64,000 nt of DNA from Spirosoma utsteinense (GCF_014282275.1 NZ_VFIA01000021.1:52207-116206), one strand, 5' to 3'. Shown: positions 54,765-63,908, counted from the stretch's first letter. The notes: generated by a model from the sequence alone, not told the origin. A program made the numbers and translations.

Positions 54765-55131
54765 TTGGCCACGGCACTAAATACCGGCGGGGAGGATATG
54801 AATAAGTTGAGCTGTCAACTCATTCTCAAAAATTGGTTAGTCGAATCGGATAAGCCATTGTGAGTTGGTCAATATTGGGCTGTGTATCGCTTGAAGAGCA
54901 AAACGACCATTGCCGCCAAAAATACGTGATAAACTCCAGCAGGATAATCAGGCCGGGCGGGAACGTACCTACCCATTTTCCTCTGCTTTTTGACGCTGTA
55001 CCTGACTAATCAACAGAGCCTGCGTGCTGATCTCAGATGATCTGACAGTTCATCGGGCTCGATTAAATGAGGTTGAAAGTGATGCTCGTTCGAGACACAG
55101 GCTAAACGTACAGACTACGATTCCTCATCCA
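54765..55131. other. Non-coding gap with possible faint AraC remnant
   Basis: No gene. Around 54808-54858 the plus strand reads SCQLILKNWLVESDKPL, which weakly resembles the linker of AraC proteins (compare TLIKNRLIEESKALL in the 53.2 kb regulator). The rest has no recognisable coding or repeat structure. Low confidence. Confidence 0.3.
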
Positions 55132-56361
55132 TTAGTTTCTGTCGATGCGGTATAATCTCCCCTGGTCGGTAATCGCATACAGGGCACCGTCCGTTCCCTG
55201 GGTGATATCCCGAAAACGCTGGTTTTGATCGGCCAGCAACCGTTCTTCGCCGACAACCCGATTGTTATCGATCACCAGCCGGGCGATGTGCGTGCCGCTC
55301 AACGACCCAATGAAGAGGTTGTTTTTCCATTCGGGAATACGATCGCTGCTGTAGAACGTCATACCACTGGGTGAGATGACCGGGTCCCAGTAATAAACGG
55401 GTTGTTCCAAACCCTCCCGCTGCTGAATGCCATCCCCAACCCGGCTACCACTATATTCAATTCCATAGGTGATGATCGGCCAGCCGTAGTTGGCCCCCGG
55501 CCGAATGTGGTTCAGTTCGTCGCCCCCTCTTGGCCCGTGTTCACTTTGCCACAGATCTCCTGTTACCGGATGGATAGCCAGGCCCTGCGGATTACGATGC
55601 CCATAGGTATACAATTCGGGGCGGGTACCCGCCAGCGGATTTCCGGAAGTGGGCTGACCTTGTTTGGTGATGCGCACAATTTTTCCCAGGCCTGAACTCA
55701 GCGACTGTGCCTGAGCCCGTGTCGCCAGGTCGGAGCGTTCGCCTGTGCTGGCGAGTAGGTTCCCCGACTGATCGATCACTAGCCGACCGCCATAATGAGC
55801 CGTTCCCCGGTAAGCCGGCAGAGCGCGGTAAATGACCGTTGCCCCCTCGATCCGGGTCTCATCGGTCGACAAGGTGCCCTTGGCTATAGCCGTCAGATTA
55901 CCATCGGGACGCGCTTCCGAAAATACCCAGTACACCATTCGGTTGGTGGCAAAATCGGGATCGACCCGAATACCCAACAAGCCCCCCTGGCCCGCTGAAT
56001 TGACCGCCGGTATGCCCGTAATTGGCGCTCCCAGCTGACCTGTTGGGGTGACGATGCGCATGGTCCCGCCTTTCTCGGTAATGAGCAGTCTTCCATCGGG
56101 TAGGCTGGTAATACCCCAGGGGCTTCTAAGGGCTTCAGTCAGGACGCTGCCTGTGTAGTTAGTGGTTGACCGGACACCTGCTATTCGCGTCTGGCCCGCA
56201 AATGCAGAGCGGTAGGAAGAGTTAGGTGGGGCCGTCTCCACCGAGGCAAGACCAGCAGTATCCGGGCTGGTCGAAGTAGTAGCGTTATCGACTACGTCAC
56301 GGGTGCAGGCACTAAACGAAAAAGAGGTGACTGCAATCAGGAGCAGGAATGAGTGGTTCAT
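55132..56361 (-). CDS. PQQ-dependent sugar dehydrogenase (soluble aldose type), lipoprotein
   Basis: A 409-residue lipoprotein (MNHSFLLLIAVTSFSFSAC; lipidated Cys at 19) with a six-bladed propeller. Landmarks of soluble aldose sugar dehydrogenase/YliI include LRSPWGITSLPDGRLLITEK, GGLLGIRVDPDF, HYGGRLVI, HRNPQGLAIHP and LWQSEHGPRGGDELN. It oxidises aldoses with PQQ in the periplasm. ATG 56361 opens the signal; an upstream ATG at 56406 is not supported. No pqq synthesis gene is present, so the cofactor must come from elsewhere. Confidence 0.9.
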   Translation of the reverse strand: MNHSFLLLIAVTSFSFSACTRDVVDNATTSTSPDTAGLASVETAPPNSSYRSAFAGQTRIAGVRSTTNYTGSVLTEALRSPWGITSLPDGRLLITEKGGTMRIVTPTGQLGAPITGIPAVNSAGQGGLLGIRVDPDFATNRMVYWVFSEARPDGNLTAIAKGTLSTDETRIEGATVIYRALPAYRGTAHYGGRLVIDQSGNLLASTGERSDLATRAQAQSLSSGLGKIVRITKQGQPTSGNPLAGTRPELYTYGHRNPQGLAIHPVTGDLWQSEHGPRGGDELNHIRPGANYGWPIITYGIEYSGSRVGDGIQQREGLEQPVYYWDPVISPSGMTFYSSDRIPEWKNNLFIGSLSGTHIARLVIDNNRVVGEERLLADQNQRFRDITQGTDGALYAITDQGRLYRIDRN

Positions 56362-56700
56362 GTTATGTTGATGGTCGGGTGTATATGTGATTGAGCCAAA
56401 GCGCATTGACGCGTTTCCTTGTCCGGGAGTTATGTTCTACTAAAACGTAAATCCCCCTTTTCTTCTTGTCCGAATCAGAAAATCAGTTTACCAACGTTCT
56501 TTCGGGCTGGTGAGCCGCCCTAGAGGTCAACGTCAATCATTCAGAGTAATTCGCTCATTAAGTATATATTACCAGGTAACACAGCTTATTGGCAGCATTG
56601 TTGCTCCGTTAAATCAATTACGATCAGTGAGTTATGAAAAAGATTAAATTGCATTCAAATCCGCCCCCAGCCTATTAGCATAGGTATTTTGAAGTAAAAA
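56362..56700. other. Non-coding gap, AT-rich
   Basis: A divergent region between the PQQ dehydrogenase and the membrane-protein pair. I see no ORF with coding character, no repeat and no consensus promoter. It presumably holds both promoters. Confidence 0.4.
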
Positions 56701-57249
56701 ATGAAGGAAAGTTCTACGTGGTTTGTGTCTATTTTACTTATAATAGTCGTCATTCTGATTCTGATACCGATAGGCTACTTGTTGTTACGATTTGTCAATA
56801 CGGCCAGGGATGATCGAGAGGTCTATGAAAGCAAAGACTACTTTTACCTGTTTATTAACGGCTTTTTCCCCTTCCTGATGCTTGGGGCAGAAGGGGCCCT
56901 GAAATGGTTTAACAACAGCACCGAACTTGGATCATTCTGGATAATTGGCACCATAAGTGCCGCCATTGGGTTACTACTAGGCAACGTCAAGCCTAAAGAA
57001 TTAATTACAAACCAGGCACAGCTACAAACCGATCCAGACCTTCATTATGAGTTCATTGTGTTCCATAAGCGCGATAATAACATTATGCGCTGGTGTTGGT
57101 TGTTACTCTTTGTAGAGTTCGTTTTTTGGGTTTTGGCTAGTATCGCTGTAACCAAAAATGAACTTTTCGATTTTTGGACTAATCTCATATTGACAATAGC
57201 TATTTACGGCGTGTCGTTATACATGAGCTATAGAAAAGAACTGGTATGA
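56701..57249 (+). CDS. Uncharacterised membrane protein with four to five helices
   Basis: A 182-residue protein with an N-terminal hydrophobic helix (FVSILLIIVVILILIPIGYLL), a second helix around FFPFLMLGAEGAL, a third at FWIIGTISAAIGLLLG and two more at the C-terminus (WLLLFVEFVFWVLA and LILTIAIYGVSLYM). Soluble loops are charged (NTARDDREVYESKDYF; FHKRDNN). No catalytic motif is seen. It overlaps the next gene by 4 bases (ATGA), so the two are co-translated. Family not recognised. Confidence 0.7.
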   Translation: MKESSTWFVSILLIIVVILILIPIGYLLLRFVNTARDDREVYESKDYFYLFINGFFPFLMLGAEGALKWFNNSTELGSFWIIGTISAAIGLLLGNVKPKELITNQAQLQTDPDLHYEFIVFHKRDNNIMRWCWLLLFVEFVFWVLASIAVTKNELFDFWTNLILTIAIYGVSLYMSYRKELV

Positions 57250-57536
57250 ACGTTTTAAGCCCTGAAGTCGTGGGATATCTGGTCACAGTAATAAAGATTG
57301 CGATTGTAGGACTGCTGCAAGTCCTGATCTTTAGTATGCTATACAGACGGATGCAGATCCAGAAAAAATCGCACAGGGGCGATGTCAGTTTTAAGACCTA
57401 CCGCCAGGTTTCCAGGAAAAAAGGCAACAAGCCGGGTAAGGCAACTAAAGAGCCTGAGGACCTTTTTTCCCATCTTGCTCATGAATATAGTCGTGAAACA
57501 ACGGGACATATGGGGTTTCATCGCAGACATCATTAA
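57246..57536 (+). CDS. Small membrane-anchored basic protein
   Basis: A 96-residue protein with one N-terminal helix (VVGYLVTVIKIAIVGLLQVL, then IFSMLY) and a basic, polar tail (RRMQIQKKSHRGDVSFKTYR and KKGNKPGKATKEPED) that would face the cytoplasm. It ends with His-rich HMGFHRRHH. Translation is coupled to the membrane protein before it. No family recognised; a small subunit of a membrane complex is a guess. Confidence 0.6.
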   Translation: MNVLSPEVVGYLVTVIKIAIVGLLQVLIFSMLYRRMQIQKKSHRGDVSFKTYRQVSRKKGNKPGKATKEPEDLFSHLAHEYSRETTGHMGFHRRHH

Positions 57537-57592
57537 GGTCTCTATCGATCATCAACCAGTAGTCATTCCAAATCCTTAGGGTTTGACAAAAG

Positions 57593-57653
57593 AACCTCCT
57601 TTCGTGGCTTTGAGCATCTACCACAATGCCAAAGTCGGAAGGGAGGTTTTTTT
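57593..57653 (+). terminator. Intrinsic terminator of the membrane-protein pair
   Basis: AACCTCCTTTC and GGAAGGGAGGTT form a GC-containing stem with a long loop that has an inner GGCTTTG/CAAAGTC-type pairing, followed by TTTTTTT. It lies about 55 bases after the stop of the small membrane gene. Confidence 0.75.
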
Positions 57654-58099
57654 ATGTCGACGGCATACGATTAAAAAAGGCCATCCCGGCCCCTCAGTCA
57701 ATAGCCACATCAAGATAATTGGTGGCTACCTTCTCACCCCTGTTCATCCGCATCCTGCTGCTACGGCACCCATAACGCCGTCAATGACAGTCGCCCGGAA
57801 AACGTGCGAGCGGCCGACCGAAACAGCTGGTTTGTGCCGGGCTTCGCCTGGTCGCGAGTAAGACAATCATATAAGTAATACTGGTCTACTAGGAAAGCTA
57901 AAGTTTATTGATTCAAATAATCATAATCTACAAGTCTAAAAATATATAGTTTTTGTCTAAAAAGTGCGCATACGCATCGCCCCAACCAATGACCTTTGTT
58001 GCGTCCTAAGCGCAGGGTTACGCATGCTGAAATGCCAGCCAGCTCCTAACTTTTGACAGTTGCCAGGCTCCTCTTCCTTAACCTTATTGATCTTGAACA
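57654..58099. other. Non-coding gap before the nuclease gene
   Basis: A plus-strand frame is open for about 90 codons near 57583-57861, but its codon pattern is not protein-like and I do not call it. The right part (57870-58099) is AT-rich and presumably holds the promoter of the nuclease gene. No consensus promoter was found. Confidence 0.35.
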
Positions 58100-58813
58100 A
58101 TGCTTATCTCATGGAATTCTCAGGGAAAAAACCCGACCTCCTACATCCTGGCCAATGAGCAGGGTTTCACGGGTCAGTACAAGGTCAAACCCGACTTCAT
58201 CTGTATTCAGGAAGCGGGCGGCTGGCAGCCACACATTAATGGCAACGACATACCCTGTCTCTGGAATCCATTACCCTCGTATGGGTACTACAATCAGTTA
58301 AAGCGGGTGACCATCAACACCGAAAATTACATCGGTTATATGGTGCCCTGGCAGGCCAGCCTGAAAGGGAACGATCGGTGTACACTGGTCATACTATGGC
58401 GCGAAAGCCTGGGAACATACACTGACTTTGTTATTCAGGGATGGCATGATGGTCATGATACGCACCGGCCTGTTTTCTGGATAAGTACCAGTTCAGGCAG
58501 CCTTGGTTGTATACACGCCCCATCGGGGGGCGGGCCAACGACCTATCAATATATCCTTGGCGCCATTGCTCAGCTGAACTACTACGCACCAGCCAGCAAC
58601 TGGATCATGGCGGGTGACTTCAACTATCCGGCCGCCACGATGAAGTCCAATCTGCCAGTGGGGGTTAGCCTGATCGATACGGGAGAAACGACCCAGAAGA
58701 GCGGTGGCAACATTGACTACCTGCTCCATAGCCATATCAATCAAACGTATTCAACGGCCGCAGCCGCCGACTATTACGTCCAGTCAGATCATTTGCAGGT
58801 ACGTTTTATCTAA
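58100..58813 (+). CDS. CdtB-like DNase I-fold (EEP) nuclease without signal peptide
   Basis: A 237-residue endonuclease/exonuclease/phosphatase-fold protein. All catalytic landmarks are in place: N6 (SWNSQGK), E38 (ICIQEAGG, metal ligand), H139 (GCIHAPSGGG), D173/N175 (MAGDFNYP), D206 (NIDYLLH) and D230-H231 (SDHLQV). The stretch NWIMAGDFN and the order of the motifs are those of the CdtB subunit of cytolethal distending toxin, more than those of generic EEP phosphatases. It starts directly at the first strand and has no secretion signal, so if exported it needs another route. A partner of unknown family follows 92 bases later. DNase activity is an inference. Confidence 0.78.
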   Translation: MLISWNSQGKNPTSYILANEQGFTGQYKVKPDFICIQEAGGWQPHINGNDIPCLWNPLPSYGYYNQLKRVTINTENYIGYMVPWQASLKGNDRCTLVILWRESLGTYTDFVIQGWHDGHDTHRPVFWISTSSGSLGCIHAPSGGGPTTYQYILGAIAQLNYYAPASNWIMAGDFNYPAATMKSNLPVGVSLIDTGETTQKSGGNIDYLLHSHINQTYSTAAAADYYVQSDHLQVRFI

Positions 58814-58905
58814 GCGGGCCTTACCGCCCCAGAGGTAAAGCCAAACGTTCATTACCACAATTTTTTCAGTTCATACTTCCAGTTCACCTTTTAACCAAAA
58901 AAAAC

Positions 58906-59904
58906 ATGGGACGCTCAAAATCGATTGACGAGAAAATTAAAGACGACGAAAAATTCAGAGAGTTCATGAACAAGCTTGCCGACGAGGCAAAGCTTGAAGA
59001 AGATCGTATTGCCGCTCAAATTGACGCGGTTGTCAAAAAACAGTATGAAGATAATGGCTGGGACCACGGTCGTTTATTCGGTAACCGGCAGAGCGACTAC
59101 CAGAATTACAGTGAATGGAGTTTGACGAGGGTCAACAACATTATTGATTCCCTGGGCAAATCCCTTTCCGGTGGTGATTTCCCCTCCAAAAAGCTGCCGG
59201 GCTCCGAAGAAGCACCGAAGTCGACTATTGAAGCGACCAAGGAATTTCTGGGCGTCTTTGCTGGGGATTACAGTTTGATCATTGCGCGGGTGCAGGCCCT
59301 TATCTCAGGCATTCTGTCTCAGTTTTCGGTTGCCTCGGATGCCTCACGAAAAACGGCCTTACGCGACATGCCGCTTTCTGGTGGCTTACACCTGTTCTTC
59401 GGCTCGTCGGGCATGGTGTATACCAACAATACGTTTTTCTCGAATCAATTTATCGGCACTTTCCAGATCGTCTTCGAGGTGTACATGAGTGTCGATGAGG
59501 CACGGGCAATCAGCCTTCAGCAAATTCTGGTCGCAACCGATAAAGAACTGACTATACTGAACCAGTTAATCATCGACATTCGGGAGGAGCAGGCCAAAAG
59601 TTTGAAGAAGATCCTGAAAGAGACGCCACAGGATTACGCATCGACCTACGCGACCTATAAAGTTGCCCTGGATATGGTTAAGCTGGACCGGGATGAGTTG
59701 TTGCAGCAGTATTCGAAATACAAACAGGTGGTCGACACGGTAGAGTCGCTGTACGACAAACTCGATTTGTCGGAGTTCAGCATCCACGCTAATTCAGGAG
59801 ACACCTTGTCGTTGCCCGCCTTATTTAATGAGTGGGAACTACAGCTTGCCAAGCGATATATCCACGAGAAAGTTAACCAGGGTCAGCCGCATGAAGTACA
59901 CTAG
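58906..59904 (+). CDS. Helical protein of unknown family next to the CdtB-like nuclease
   Basis: A 332-residue protein I do not recognise. Residues 1-60 are charged helix (RSKSIDEKIKDDEKFREFMN). A hydrophobic helix lies at 121-140 (DYSLIIARVQALISGILSQF). A short beta-like Gly/Phe/Thr/Asn region spans 158-195 (LFFGSSGMVYTNNTFFSN, then TFQIVFEVYM). Long amphipathic helices with coiled-coil character follow (200-290; LQQILVATDKELTILNQLII). There is no signal peptide. Helix-beta-helix organisation of this kind can occur in helical pore-forming proteins, but no motif proves it. It probably shares the nuclease's transcript (92-base gap, same strand), ending at the terminator at 59978-60021. Confidence 0.6.
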   Translation: MGRSKSIDEKIKDDEKFREFMNKLADEAKLEEDRIAAQIDAVVKKQYEDNGWDHGRLFGNRQSDYQNYSEWSLTRVNNIIDSLGKSLSGGDFPSKKLPGSEEAPKSTIEATKEFLGVFAGDYSLIIARVQALISGILSQFSVASDASRKTALRDMPLSGGLHLFFGSSGMVYTNNTFFSNQFIGTFQIVFEVYMSVDEARAISLQQILVATDKELTILNQLIIDIREEQAKSLKKILKETPQDYASTYATYKVALDMVKLDRDELLQQYSKYKQVVDTVESLYDKLDLSEFSIHANSGDTLSLPALFNEWELQLAKRYIHEKVNQGQPHEVH

Positions 59905-59977
59905 AAAGCCAGCAACCCGCACCGAGCGTCAATAACCAAAGCTCTTCAAGACTGCGTTATTGATAACTACGTCTCTA

Positions 59978-60021
59978 CCAGCGAAGCCCGGATCAGAAAC
60001 GATTCGGGCTTCGCTGGTTTT
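59978..60021 (+). terminator. Intrinsic terminator of the nuclease pair
   Basis: CCAGCGAAGCCCG (59978-59990) and CGGGCTTCGCTGG (60005-60017) form a perfect 13-bp stem with a 14-base loop, followed by TTTT (60018-60021). It lies about 75 bases past the helical protein's stop and just before composition becomes AT-rich. Confidence 0.85.
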
Positions 60022-60449
60022 GATCAGGAGACCAATGGTAAGGTAGTGACCTAACTTCGCTGAACTAGGTAAATTTATGAATAGTATTAGAAGCTGTTAC
60101 CTGCAAGCATTGTGGCCAAACTCGACAAATCAGACACTATTGCATAACTCGTGCTTGTACCCAGCGCTACTGATGCTATACACTAGGACCATATGGATAT
60201 AAAATTAAAGATAATCGGTTGTTTGTCAGCAATTTATGATGTAATAAAAGAGGTAGGCTGTTACTGGCCATTTTATGATAGAACGCTTGCTACTGACTAA
60301 CATATAAATCCAACAAGTAACTTATGAGCTAAATCTACTTTTAAACAAAATATATCTAAATTTATGTATCGATAAAAACTCAGCCTGTTTACTTGTGATA
60401 AACAAGTTACCTTGATAGTTTAATTTATACCTAATCCACACTTAAAGCG
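60022..60449. other. AT-rich junction region with a possible zinc-ribbon remnant
   Basis: The base composition changes here and stays AT-rich to the window end. A short plus-strand stretch at 60099-60173 reads TCKHCGQTRQIRHYCITRAC, then a stop, with two Cys-x2-Cys-like pairs as in the zinc ribbon of IS1-type transposases. No start codon or further protein is left. The remaining bases show no other feature. Confidence 0.4.
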
Positions 60450-61622
60450 ATGTCGAGAGCCCCTGAATTAACAGCAACAGAATTTTTCAAGGTTCCCCAG
60501 CCACATTCTTTAATTAAAGCCGACATAGTCAGTAAGTATATTATAAGTTGGGCAAAGATTATAATAAAAAGTAATTTACACTTCAAGAAAGACTCTCGTG
60601 CATATGTAGTGGACTTATTTAGTGGTGCTGGTAAATATGACAATGGAGAAAAATCAACTCCTGTAAAATTAATAGAAGCAGCTCTAGAAATTCCATACCT
60701 TAAGGAGAATGTAGTATTCCGCTTTAATGATGAGTCATTAGAGATGATCAAACGATTGGAAAAGAATATTAAGGATATACCAAATTGTGATAACTTTTCA
60801 CACCCTATTAAGTGTACAAATTTTGATGCTGAGTCTGAGGAAGTATTTTCATGGTTTGTAAAGAATGCTAAAACTCTTAAGATACCGATGTGCGTCTTTA
60901 TTGATCCCTTTGGCTATAAGCAAATTAGTCGAAACCTACTTAAAACTATCATTCAAGTACCTCAATCAGATATTATTTTTTTCTTCAATTACAAAAGAAT
61001 AAATGCAGCACTAGGTAATGAGCAATTTGAATCAAATATGGATAAAATATTCGGAGATTTAAGAGTACAAAATATAAAAAGAGAAATGGAAACTGCTAAA
61101 CCTATTCAAAGATCTGAAATTATTATTCGTCACCTAAATGAGTCACTTAATGAAATTGGGGCCAAATATGTTGTACCATATGTCGTAGTGCCAGAGGATG
61201 ACGATCAAATATCACATTATATAGTAGGGGTTACGAAACATACTAGGGGATATGAGCTTTTTAAAAAGATAATGAAACAACACAGTAAGATTGGCTTAAG
61301 TGCAAAATCAAAGTTCGGTCACGATTTAGCCAGTTTACAAAGAGATAAACAGCAAACTCTGTTTGAAGAAGCACCTGATCCTATTAATGATTTGTCAAAT
61401 CAGCTAAAAAAAGAATATGCTAATTCAACTGTAGCATTTGGTGTACTGTATAAATCTCATCACCCTACCACAAATTTTACCGAATCTGAGTATAAAGATT
61501 CCGTTCGTCGTTTGTTAGCTAATGGACAAGCGTTAATTGCTGAAGAATCAGAAACTCCAAATAGGAAAACAACAAAAGGACAACAATCCATACCTAACTA
61601 CTTGGTTATTAAATTCTTGTGA
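60450..61622 (+). CDS. tcmP: Three-Cys-motif partner protein TcmP
   Basis: A 390-residue protein of the TcmP family, which is defined by being next to a three-Cys (DUF5131) partner, as here. Key stretches: EFFKVPQPHSLIKADIVSKY (12-31), VVDLFSGAGKYDNGEKSTPV (a methyltransferase-like P-loop-like turn), FIDPFGYKQISRN and FFFNYKRINAAL. A SAM-binding-like GxGxY element may exist at DLFSGAGKY. The function is unknown; TcmP pairs are found in phage and accessory regions. AT-rich DNA. The gene ends 65 bases before its partner. Confidence 0.85.
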   Translation: MSRAPELTATEFFKVPQPHSLIKADIVSKYIISWAKIIIKSNLHFKKDSRAYVVDLFSGAGKYDNGEKSTPVKLIEAALEIPYLKENVVFRFNDESLEMIKRLEKNIKDIPNCDNFSHPIKCTNFDAESEEVFSWFVKNAKTLKIPMCVFIDPFGYKQISRNLLKTIIQVPQSDIIFFFNYKRINAALGNEQFESNMDKIFGDLRVQNIKREMETAKPIQRSEIIIRHLNESLNEIGAKYVVPYVVVPEDDDQISHYIVGVTKHTRGYELFKKIMKQHSKIGLSAKSKFGHDLASLQRDKQQTLFEEAPDPINDLSNQLKKEYANSTVAFGVLYKSHHPTTNFTESEYKDSVRRLLANGQALIAEESETPNRKTTKGQQSIPNYLVIKFL

Positions 61623-61686
61623 TATTTTTTTGCAACTATATGTTTTAATTGTATTATATTGCAGGCACAACTTTAAGATAATCAAA

Positions 61687-62412
61687 ATGGCTCAATCTAA
61701 TATAGAGTGGACTGAAATGACATGGAATCCTACCACGGGATGTGATAAGTTGTCGGCAGGATGTAAGTTTTGTTACGCTGAAGTAATGACAAAACGGCTG
61801 AAAGCTATGGGCCAAGAAAAGTATGCAGAAGGTTTTAAAGTAGTTCTTACTCACGATTCTGAACTTCTCAGACCACTTGCTTGGAAGAAACCTAAAGTTG
61901 TATTTGTGAACTCTATGAGTGATATGTTTCATCATAAGGTCCCATTATCATTTATACAGAAGGTTTTTGATACGATGAATCAATGTCCACAACATACTTT
62001 TCAAGTTTTAACAAAACGCGCTGAGATTCTTGAAGCGTATTCAAACGACTTACGCTGGACTGAGAATATTTGGATGGGAGTTTCTGTTGAAGACTATAGA
62101 GTACGTTATAGAATAGACCATTTACGTAGATCTAATGCTAAGATTAAGTTTTTATCATTAGAGCCCTTAATTGGCCCATTACCAAATTTAGACTTAACAG
62201 GCATTGATTGGGTAATCGTAGGAGGAGAGTCGGGAAGAAAACCACGTCCTATTAAAGAATCATGGGTTGAGAGCATAAGACAACAGTGTCAAGATGCTGG
62301 TGTTGCATTCTTTTTTAAACAATGGGGTGGTGTAAATAAGAAAGAGTCAGGGCGTTTATTAAACGGTCGCACTTATGATGAAATGCCCCGTATTAATAGC
62401 ATACCACATTGA
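61687..62412 (+). CDS. DUF5131 (phage Gp37/Gp68-like) three-Cys protein, TcmP partner
   Basis: A 241-residue protein with three cysteines at C19, C26, C29 (CDKLSAGCKFC, spacing C-x6-C-x2-C), which could hold an iron-sulfur cluster as in radical-SAM-like enzymes. Other landmarks: WNPTTGC (13-19), VFVNSMSDMFHHKVP, TFQVLTKRAEIL, WMGVSVED and WVIVGGESGRKPRP. These are typical of the DUF5131 family, first described from phage Gp37/Gp68. ATG 61687 is used because the conserved IEWTEMTWNPTTGC follows directly; the frame is open further upstream through TcmP's end. The enzymatic role is unknown. Confidence 0.85.
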   Translation: MAQSNIEWTEMTWNPTTGCDKLSAGCKFCYAEVMTKRLKAMGQEKYAEGFKVVLTHDSELLRPLAWKKPKVVFVNSMSDMFHHKVPLSFIQKVFDTMNQCPQHTFQVLTKRAEILEAYSNDLRWTENIWMGVSVEDYRVRYRIDHLRRSNAKIKFLSLEPLIGPLPNLDLTGIDWVIVGGESGRKPRPIKESWVESIRQQCQDAGVAFFFKQWGGVNKKESGRLLNGRTYDEMPRINSIPH

Positions 62413-62431
62413 CTTTGTGCAAAGATTTATA

Positions 62432-63025
62432 TTATTCAGGCTTTAATGCATGCAAAAAACGCTCGTATTTACTTATCAATGAAGGTCTAGCAGACTTTGC
62501 TATCTGGCTGATGTGATTAATGGCTAATAAGTGTTCTGCGGTGTGACAACTTTCAATCTCGGCTTCAAAGAAAATATTTCCATTAGGAAGGTGCACTTCG
62601 TCAAGTTCAATAGTTAGATTTTCTGTCAGCTTTACTACCCATCGGTTATTTCTCATCCACCCAATACGTTTTAACTGATCTATGCCTAATCGTTCTAATT
62701 GAAGGGAAAACTCCTCTGGTAAATCTTCTTTAACATTAATTTCTTGCTTGATTTTTTTACTTACGTTAAGACTAATTTGGTGCTCTATTTCCAAACTCTT
62801 GCGAGTTCCTCCCTCATACGAGATTGGTAACTTCAACGTGATAACAGGGTTGTCCTCTAAAATAAAGCGGACTCTAAAAGTGGCCGCGCTGCAAGACAAC
62901 TCTCCATGCGAATCATAGTACACATTTAGTTGCTTAGTACTTTTACAGATGGTTGCATGTTTGAGTAAAAGATTAAAGTCGTCTTGATCAAGCTCGATTT
63001 TGGATTCTATTTCGTACGCAGTCAT
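62432..63025 (-). CDS. CYTH-domain triphosphate tunnel protein
   Basis: A 197-residue protein starting MTAYEIESKIELD with the ExExK metal/phosphate motif (E5, E7, K9), then RVRFILEDNPVITLK, ELDEVHLPNGNIFFEAEIES and RPSLISKYERF. This is the CYTH fold (triphosphate tunnel metalloenzymes: class IV adenylyl cyclases, thiamine/inorganic triphosphatases, ygiF type). The reaction is unknown. It overlaps the HD protein gene by 4 bases and is its translational partner. Confidence 0.78.
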   Translation of the reverse strand: MTAYEIESKIELDQDDFNLLLKHATICKSTKQLNVYYDSHGELSCSAATFRVRFILEDNPVITLKLPISYEGGTRKSLEIEHQISLNVSKKIKQEINVKEDLPEEFSLQLERLGIDQLKRIGWMRNNRWVVKLTENLTIELDEVHLPNGNIFFEAEIESCHTAEHLLAINHISQIAKSARPSLISKYERFLHALKPE

Positions 63026-63879
63026 GATTGAGAAGTTTGTTTTTCAGGCAAAGAAACTTGTCTAGCTTGGTCTCTAAGACTCTTGAGATTATCGATACTA
63101 CTACCTTTGTAATAAATTCTACCAATCGTCTTTTCTTCCTCTTCTAACGCTTTTATCATCTTCGATTGACCAGTCCATCCTTCTGAAGTGTTTCCGTTTA
63201 TTGAATAATATCCATCTTGCCCTCTCTTTAACAAGGCTGCCCCTTTGTTTAAATCTTTTGTGGCTTTCGGATCAATTCTGTCGAATAAAATTTCTCTACT
63301 TGTTCCTTCACATAATTTATTATATATATATGATAAATTATCTTGATCGCCTTCAAATACCCTTTTCCAAAGTTCTCGCTTTGCAAGTTTTTCTGCTAAA
63401 TCAATTATTGATTTTTTATCAGTAAAGGAGTCAATCTTATATATTTCGTCCTTATTTTGTAGCAGGCGGAGAAATCGAACATCGCTCAAATTAGAGTAAG
63501 CGTCTACAAGATCTTTAGTATTATTAATATTGAATATGTCAATTTGTTCTATAGCAGCTACTTCACCGATTTCCCTGAACATTAATTCAATAGCTCTATT
63601 AGTCTTGTGATAGTAAATTTGCACAAACAATTCAAATCGTGCTTGTACAAAATTTTCGACTGCACGAACTCCACTCAATTTAATACCTAATCTATATGCA
63701 GTTTGAGTCTTACCTACACCATCTTTACTCTTTTCATAATAAACCAAGAATGATTTAAGGAGACGCTCTTTGTCATATAGACCGTAACTCACACCGATTG
63801 ATCGGCTATCACGCTCCATATAATCCATTCTATCAGCGTCTATAGGAGCAGAAGCTACTAAATCATGTAGTAGAGGCAT
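63022..63879 (-). CDS. HD-domain nucleotide phosphohydrolase-like protein, likely truncated N-terminus
   Basis: A 285-residue reading frame that matches the C-terminal half of SAMHD1/dGTPase-like HD phosphohydrolases: MPLLHDLVASAPIDADRMDY and MERDSRSIGVSYGLYDKERL, FVQARFELFVQIYYHKTNR. The HD motif that should lie upstream (HxxRF...HS-type) is not present; the upstream frame meets TGA at 63899-63897. Just outside, in the opposite direction, lies what looks like the start of a transposase gene. So the gene is probably cut by an IS. Without its N-terminal HD site it should be inactive, unless a separate ATG is functional. It overlaps the CYTH gene by 4 bases. Confidence 0.7.
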   Translation of the reverse strand: MPLLHDLVASAPIDADRMDYMERDSRSIGVSYGLYDKERLLKSFLVYYEKSKDGVGKTQTAYRLGIKLSGVRAVENFVQARFELFVQIYYHKTNRAIELMFREIGEVAAIEQIDIFNINNTKDLVDAYSNLSDVRFLRLLQNKDEIYKIDSFTDKKSIIDLAEKLAKRELWKRVFEGDQDNLSYIYNKLCEGTSREILFDRIDPKATKDLNKGAALLKRGQDGYYSINGNTSEGWTGQSKMIKALEEEEKTIGRIYYKGSSIDNLKSLRDQARQVSLPEKQTSQS

Positions 63880-63908
63880 GTACTCAATAATACTAAATCA
63901 GAAGCTTC

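Noticed and set aside
57583..57861. A plus-strand frame of about 90 codons after the membrane pair
   Set aside because: It begins inside the terminator and its amino-acid pattern is not protein-like.
58100..58813. A complete cytolethal distending toxin operon
   Set aside because: Only a CdtB-like subunit is present; no ricin-type CdtA/CdtC genes are in the window.
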